Assembly (NCBI GenBank): GCA_947494645.1
Contig: CANLVO010000002.1
Span: 1 to 64,000, forward strand
Reading direction: 5' to 3'
Length of the DNA stretch: 64,000 bases
Source: an uncultured Litoreibacter sp.
GTDB taxonomy: Bacteria; Pseudomonadota; Alphaproteobacteria; Rhodobacterales; Rhodobacteraceae
Positions 60,123-64,000 of this stretch are shown piece by piece. The position numbers and the translations under genes were made by a program. Position 1 is the first letter of the stretch, and the number at the start of each line of letters is the position of its first letter. A model generated the notes under the pieces. That model saw nothing but the letters and a program-made list of their open reading frames with translations. It was not told the DNA's origin and ran no database searches.

Positions 60123-60980
60123 ATGACTGACAGCACGGAACCTTTGCCGCGCCAAATCTACTCCCTTTGGATGCAGGGCGAAGAGAATGCACCTCCTCTC
60201 GTACGTTGGAACTTTGAACGTTGGCGGTCGTTAAATCCTGACTTTGAGCTGGTGGTTCTGGACGACAAAACCAGCCGGCCCTATCTCGCTGACCTACCAA
60301 TCGACCTTGCTGATGTGACTGTCCAGGCTCGGTCCGACATAATCCGGCTAAGCTTGCTTGATCAGCATGGCGGCATTTGGGTGGACGCCAGCGTTGTGCC
60401 GCTTGCGCCCTTGGATGACTGGATCAATCACGCTCTGGCAAGAGCGGCTTTTTTCGCGTTTGAGCGGGAGGGCATCACACTGCCTCTGTCTTCGTGGTTT
60501 CTGGCAGCTCGTCCGGGCGCGCATCTTGTGCGGGACTGGAACGCGTTGGTACGGTCGTATTGGTCCGTTGCCCGCGCGCCGCTGCAAAAGCCTGGAACGC
60601 CCCTTTTCGTACCTGAAGACCCAATGGCGGTCATGGAACCGTTCTCGCCTGAGACTGCTAAGCCTTACCCATATTTCTGGCTACATCACTTGTTTGGTGT
60701 TTTGCTGCATAGAGATGCGAATTTTGCAGAACTTTGGGCTAATCGGTATCGCTTGTCGTCGAAAGATGCACATCTTTATGCAGATCATTTTTACAAACAG
60801 ACAAAGCCACGCAAACCGCTGAAGGCGTTGGCTTTTCATCTTCAACGCAGGCTTGGCCTGCAAAAGGACCTCGCCTTGAAGGAGATCGCCAGCGGCACAC
60901 CGCTCCAAAAGCTTGACTGGCGGTCAAGTTATCCGGATGCGGCGTTTGACGGGTTTCAGACTCGGCCTGACACTGGCTAA
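60123..60980 (+). CDS. capsular polysaccharide synthesis (Caps_synth/GT32-like) glycosyltransferase
   Basis: A 285-residue protein beginning IYSLWMQGEENAPPLVRW, followed by ARSDIIRLSLLDQHGGIWVD, the Caps_synth (PF05704) pattern with the nucleotide-sugar-binding acidic residues. It would add a sugar to the growing polysaccharide. It starts 2 bp after the FkbM stop. The C-terminus (beyond 230) is basic. Donor sugar unknown. Confidence 0.84.
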   Translation: MTDSTEPLPRQIYSLWMQGEENAPPLVRWNFERWRSLNPDFELVVLDDKTSRPYLADLPIDLADVTVQARSDIIRLSLLDQHGGIWVDASVVPLAPLDDWINHALARAAFFAFEREGITLPLSSWFLAARPGAHLVRDWNALVRSYWSVARAPLQKPGTPLFVPEDPMAVMEPFSPETAKPYPYFWLHHLFGVLLHRDANFAELWANRYRLSSKDAHLYADHFYKQTKPRKPLKALAFHLQRRLGLQKDLALKEIASGTPLQKLDWRSSYPDAAFDGFQTRPDTG

Positions 60981-60995
60981 GGCAAAGGGCGTCAG

Positions 60996-61586
60996 ATGAC
61001 AGATGATCTTTCGGCCCTGATGGCTTCGATGCGGGGGTGCAGGATTTGTGAGGGGTTGGAGCTGGGTCCAAATCCTATCTTTCAGCTGGACCCGGCGGTA
61101 AGAATTCTTGTCGTAGGTCAGGCGCCCGGGCGGATCACGCACGCCAAGAAAAGGCCGTTTGATGATGCGTCAGGTGTTCGTCTGCGGGGGTGGTTAGGTG
61201 TGGATGAGGCGACGTTTTACGATGACCCGCGCATAGGCTTGTTTCCGATGGGGCTCTGCTTTCCGGGATCTGGAACATCCGGCGACATGCCACCCAGACC
61301 TGAATGCGCGCGGGCATGGCGAGAGCCCGTCATGGCCTCTTTGGAAGAGGTTCGGTTGACACTTGTGCTAGGGCAGTATGCCATTGCTTGGCACTTGCCT
61401 AACCTAAAGGGCTTGGCTGTCACCGAGGCGGTGAGACGGTCGCGTGAGGGGGAGAATGGCGTATTCGTGTTGCCTCATCCCAGCCCGAGAAATAACAGAT
61501 GGCTGAAGAAAAATGACTGGTTCGAGTCAGACGTGATCCCACGCATTCAGTTGACCGTCGCAAGGCTGCTGAAAGATCCTCGATGA
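60996..61586 (+). CDS. uracil-DNA-glycosylase-family protein
   Basis: A 196-residue member of the UDG superfamily: ILVVGQAPGRITHAKKRPFDDASG resembles the GEAPG motif of family 4/5 enzymes, and VLPHPSPRNNRWLKKN the later HPSP motif. The N-terminal CRIC pair could belong to an iron-sulfur or zinc site. Which lesion it acts on is not clear. The stop overlaps the SseB start by 4 nt. Confidence 0.86.
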   Translation: MTDDLSALMASMRGCRICEGLELGPNPIFQLDPAVRILVVGQAPGRITHAKKRPFDDASGVRLRGWLGVDEATFYDDPRIGLFPMGLCFPGSGTSGDMPPRPECARAWREPVMASLEEVRLTLVLGQYAIAWHLPNLKGLAVTEAVRRSREGENGVFVLPHPSPRNNRWLKKNDWFESDVIPRIQLTVARLLKDPR

Positions 61587-62344
61587 CCCCATTGGACAAA
61601 GCTCACGCCGAGATGGAGGCAAGCGAAGCCGCGCGGTTGCGGTTCTACGAACGTCTCGCGGATGCCGAGCTATTTTTGTTGCTCGACGCTCCGGCCGAAG
61701 GGAAGCAGATCTCTCCAAGCTTGTTTCCGGTCGAAGACACCAATTTGGTCCTGGCCTTTGACCGCGAAGAGCGCTTGGCAGAGTTTGCGGGAAGCGCACC
61801 TTATGCCGCGTTGTCAGGGCGCGCCTTGGCGCAAATGCTGGCGGAGCAATCGCTGGGATTGGGACTGAACCTTGAGGTGGCGCCCTCGTCTATCGTGCTG
61901 CCGCCCGCGGCGATTGCGTGGTTGCATGACACCCTTGGCACCGTGCCAAAGGATGTTGAGGCGACGCCTGAGGAACTGCTTCCCCCCGCCGGGTTGCAGG
62001 AGGCGTTGGTCACCGGGTTGGATACAAAGCTGGCCATGAGCACCGGGCTCGCACGGCACGCCTATCTTTGTGCGGTTCGATACAAAGGAGGCGGTCAATC
62101 GCATATGCTGGCATTTCTGGACCCGGTGCCGGGGGCGGAACCCGCACTGGTGCACGCGGTGAATGAGGCACTGGTGTTCAGCGGTATCGAAGCAGGATCG
62201 CTGGATGTGGCTTTTTTCAGCGCCCGCGACCCTTTGGCGGCGGAACTGGCGAAAGTCGGACTGAGGTTTGATTTGCCAGAGATGGCCGCGCCAGAGGCGC
62301 CCGTCGCGCCGGGGATGAACCCCGACAAGCCGCCACGCCTTTAA
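61583..62344 (+). CDS. SseB-domain protein
   Basis: A 253-residue protein whose first half (ERLADAELFLLLDAP to about residue 130, with LAFDREERLAEFAG) fits the SseB N-terminal domain and whose second half fits the SseB C-terminal domain (YLCAVRYKGGGQSHMLAFLDPVPG). SseB-domain proteins are of unclear function outside Salmonella secretion. Starts inside the upstream gene's stop and shares TTAA with the convergent reductase gene. Confidence 0.82.
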   Translation: MTPLDKAHAEMEASEAARLRFYERLADAELFLLLDAPAEGKQISPSLFPVEDTNLVLAFDREERLAEFAGSAPYAALSGRALAQMLAEQSLGLGLNLEVAPSSIVLPPAAIAWLHDTLGTVPKDVEATPEELLPPAGLQEALVTGLDTKLAMSTGLARHAYLCAVRYKGGGQSHMLAFLDPVPGAEPALVHAVNEALVFSGIEAGSLDVAFFSARDPLAAELAKVGLRFDLPEMAAPEAPVAPGMNPDKPPRL

Positions 62345-63270
62345 TACCCTGCGTCCCGATCAACGAGATGCAAGAACGGTTCGCCCGCTTCACCGCGACG
62401 GATGTTCTCTGCAATGACCTCGGACGCGCTGGAGGGCCGGGTTTCCGAGGCGATATGCGGCGTAACTGTGACCTTCGGATGGGCCCAAAAGGGATGCTCT
62501 GAAGGCAGCGGCTCGATGCGGAACACATCCAGAGTAGCGTGGTTCAGGGTGCCATGATCCAGCGCCTGTATCAAAGCATCATCGTCGATCAACGGGCCGC
62601 GGCCCGGGTTGATGATCACCGCGCCCGTGGCCAGCAATCCAAGCGTTTCGGCGTTGATGATATTGGCAGTGGCCGGCGTGTCAGGAAGCAACAGAATAAT
62701 GACATCTGCATCGGTCAGGCTTGTCGAAAGGCCTGTGTCACCATGATGGCATGCGACCCCTCGGACCGACTTTTCACGCCGGCTCCAGCCGTGGACATCG
62801 AAATTCAGTGCCGCAAGCTGCTGTGCGCAGGCCGTTCCCAAGGCGCCGAGGCCCAGCACGCAGACCTTGCGCTCCCGCGCCAAGGGTGGCGCGCCTTCGA
62901 GCCATTCTCCAGTTTGACCAAGAATATGGCGGTCTATCCCAAGATGGTGGCGCAAGGTGTGGCCCGTGACCCATTCGACCATGCCTTCCGTCAGCCCGTG
63001 ATCAACCATTCGGCAGAGCGGCTGGGTGAGGGTCTTATTGTCGACGATGCTTTCGACCCCGGCCCAAAGGCTGAGCACTGCTTTGGTGTTGGTGTAGGGC
63101 GACAGATCGGTGACCGGGCCGTTTGGGGCGTAGACAATATAGTCGACCTGCTCAGGTGGGAATTCCGTCGCCAATGTGTAGTCGAGACCTGCCTTGTCGA
63201 AGGCCGTGTGGAGGTGAGGGCGAAACTCCTCCCAACGAGCGGGTTGGGCGGAAAAGAGGATGTTTATCAT
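62341..63270 (-). CDS. glyoxylate/hydroxypyruvate reductase (GhrA-like)
   Basis: A 309-residue D-2-hydroxyacid dehydrogenase: NAD(P)-binding VLGLGALGTACAQQLAAL near residue 142, catalytic Arg in IINPGRGPLIDDDAL and catalytic His in TPHIASETRPSSA. It reduces glyoxylate or hydroxypyruvate with NAD(P)H. Glyoxylate is a product of Mcl1, so a link is conceivable but is speculation. Begins 3 bp after the rodA stop. Confidence 0.86.
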   Translation of the reverse strand: MINILFSAQPARWEEFRPHLHTAFDKAGLDYTLATEFPPEQVDYIVYAPNGPVTDLSPYTNTKAVLSLWAGVESIVDNKTLTQPLCRMVDHGLTEGMVEWVTGHTLRHHLGIDRHILGQTGEWLEGAPPLARERKVCVLGLGALGTACAQQLAALNFDVHGWSRREKSVRGVACHHGDTGLSTSLTDADVIILLLPDTPATANIINAETLGLLATGAVIINPGRGPLIDDDALIQALDHGTLNHATLDVFRIEPLPSEHPFWAHPKVTVTPHIASETRPSSASEVIAENIRRGEAGEPFLHLVDRDAGY

Positions 63271-63273
63271 CGC

Positions 63274-64000
63274 TTAGCGTGGCCTGTGGACATGGGCGGA
63301 TTGCACGAGCCCGAAAGCCAGCATCAGCACCAGCATGGCGGAGCCACCATAGCTGACCAAGGGCAGCGGCACGCCCACAACAGGGGCCAGCCCCATGACC
63401 ATCGACATGTTCACGGCGAAGAATAGGAAGAAGGTCAGCGCGACGCCCAACGTGACAAGCGAGGCGAACCGGTCCTTGTTGCTGAGCGCCGAGGCGACGC
63501 AGAACACCAGCACCAGCACGTAAAGCAGCAGCAGGGATATGCCGCCAACGAAGCCAAACTCCTCGGCCAGTGTGGTGAAAATGAAATCGGTGTGTTTCTC
63601 GGGCAGGAAGTTCAGCCTGCTTTGAGTGCCTTGCATATATCCGCGCCCGGTCCAGCCGCCGGAGCCCAGCGCGATCTTGGACTGGGTGATATGATAGCCC
63701 GCGCCCAGCGGGTCGGAGGCGGGGTCGAGAAACGTGTCGATGCGGCGATATTGGTAGTCTTTTAGCAACTGCCACTCGGTGCCTCGGGATTTGAACACGG
63801 CAGAAACGAGCGCGGCTGCGCCCCCGATGACGCCCGCGAAATAGAGCCAGCTGACGCCCGCCAAAAACATCAGCCCACCGCCGCCGAACATCAGCAAGAG
63901 CGCCGTTCCAAGGTCGGGTTGGCGAAGGGTCAAGTAGGTGGGCACCAGAATGATCACAACCGGGATCAGCACCCAGAACGGGTGAGAGGTTTTCTTGATG
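63274..64000 (-). CDS. rodA: rod-shape-determining protein RodA, 3' part
   Basis: Partial: the frame is open to the right edge of the window, so the N-terminus is missing. The visible 241 residues contain the SEDS-family QPDLGTALLLMFGGG, DYQYRRIDTFLDPASDPLGAGYH, and FIFTTLAEEFGFVGG and VGVPLPLVSYGGSAM segments. RodA polymerises glycan strands with PBP2 during cell elongation. A GTG at 63972 is not the true start since coding continues upstream. Confidence 0.93.
   Translation of the reverse strand, partial: IKKTSHPFWVLIPVVIILVPTYLTLRQPDLGTALLLMFGGGGLMFLAGVSWLYFAGVIGGAAALVSAVFKSRGTEWQLLKDYQYRRIDTFLDPASDPLGAGYHITQSKIALGSGGWTGRGYMQGTQSRLNFLPEKHTDFIFTTLAEEFGFVGGISLLLLYVLVLVFCVASALSNKDRFASLVTLGVALTFFLFFAVNMSMVMGLAPVVGVPLPLVSYGGSAMLVLMLAFGLVQSAHVHRPR

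Noticed and set aside
1-64000. CRISPR array, prophage or intact insertion sequence
   Set aside because: No regularly spaced repeat array, integrase, phage structural gene or transposase was found.

Overview
This window looks like chromosomal DNA of an alphaproteobacterium of the Rhodobacteraceae (Roseobacter group). Three things suggest this. The housekeeping cluster recO-era-rnc-lepB-acpS-pdxJ-rsh-rpoZ-folK has the gene order familiar from that family. Two enzymes specific to the ethylmalonyl-CoA pathway, methylsuccinyl-CoA dehydrogenase (mcd) and L-malyl/beta-methylmalyl-CoA lyase (mcl1), are present. Codons are strongly G/C-ending, and GC-rich intergenic hairpins of a type common in roseobacters recur. 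No species can be named from the sequence alone.

Layout. 0-5.7 kb: tRNA-Gln, a YhiN-type flavoprotein, two LysR regulators each divergent from a small operon (secreted protein; short-chain dehydrogenase plus membrane protein). 5.7-12.2 kb: small secreted proteins, a TauE/SafE permease, mcd, an AraC regulator divergent from a cupin, and stretches of structured repeats. 12.2-24.4 kb: the housekeeping block (recO, DUF1491, era, rnc, two tandem signal peptidases, acpS, pdxJ, esterase, DUF2062, rsh, rpoZ, folK), then a NYN-domain protein. 24.5-32.2 kb: ispH, a fatty-acid desaturase, LysE exporter, methyltransferase, rnhA, NUDIX, and a fmt-def-def-def run in which one deformylase has lost its catalytic residues.

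32.3-42.4 kb: a small XRE/membrane-protein pair, malY, then a LacI regulator divergent from a tctABC tripartite tricarboxylate transporter, a CoA-acylating aldehyde dehydrogenase and an acyl-CoA ligase. Together the last set resembles a sulfoacetate catabolic unit (sauR-S-T logic) with a TTT transporter as uptake system. mcl1 follows, behind a three-copy repeat with an 11-bp period. 42.5-44.5 kb: AraC/GyrI-type regulator and accA. 44.5-52.3 kb: an accessory stretch with a decayed divergent LysR/quinone-oxidoreductase pair, a bile-acid-symporter-family permease, a HAD-like protein without catalytic acids, a small P-loop kinase, DUF1772 and DUF4345-like membrane proteins, and an FMN reductase plus NmrA-like reductase next to an AraC regulator.

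52.5-61 kb: a capsule or surface polysaccharide locus: kdsA, a KpsE-like exporter with a long N-terminal extension, KpsT, an RgpF-like protein, a large methyltransferase whose C-terminal half has exact protein-kinase catalytic-loop spacing (WbdD-like architecture), an FkbM methyltransferase and a Caps_synth-type glycosyltransferase. 61-64 kb: a uracil-DNA-glycosylase-family protein, SseB, a GhrA-type reductase, and the 3' part of rodA, cut by the window edge.

The most interesting items are the putative methyltransferase-kinase of the polysaccharide locus, the sulfoacetate-type cluster with a LacI-type operator, the GTGTACG repeat array upstream of mcl1, the catalytically dead deformylase, and the degenerate HAD protein. 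No CRISPR array, prophage, intact insertion sequence or replication origin was seen.
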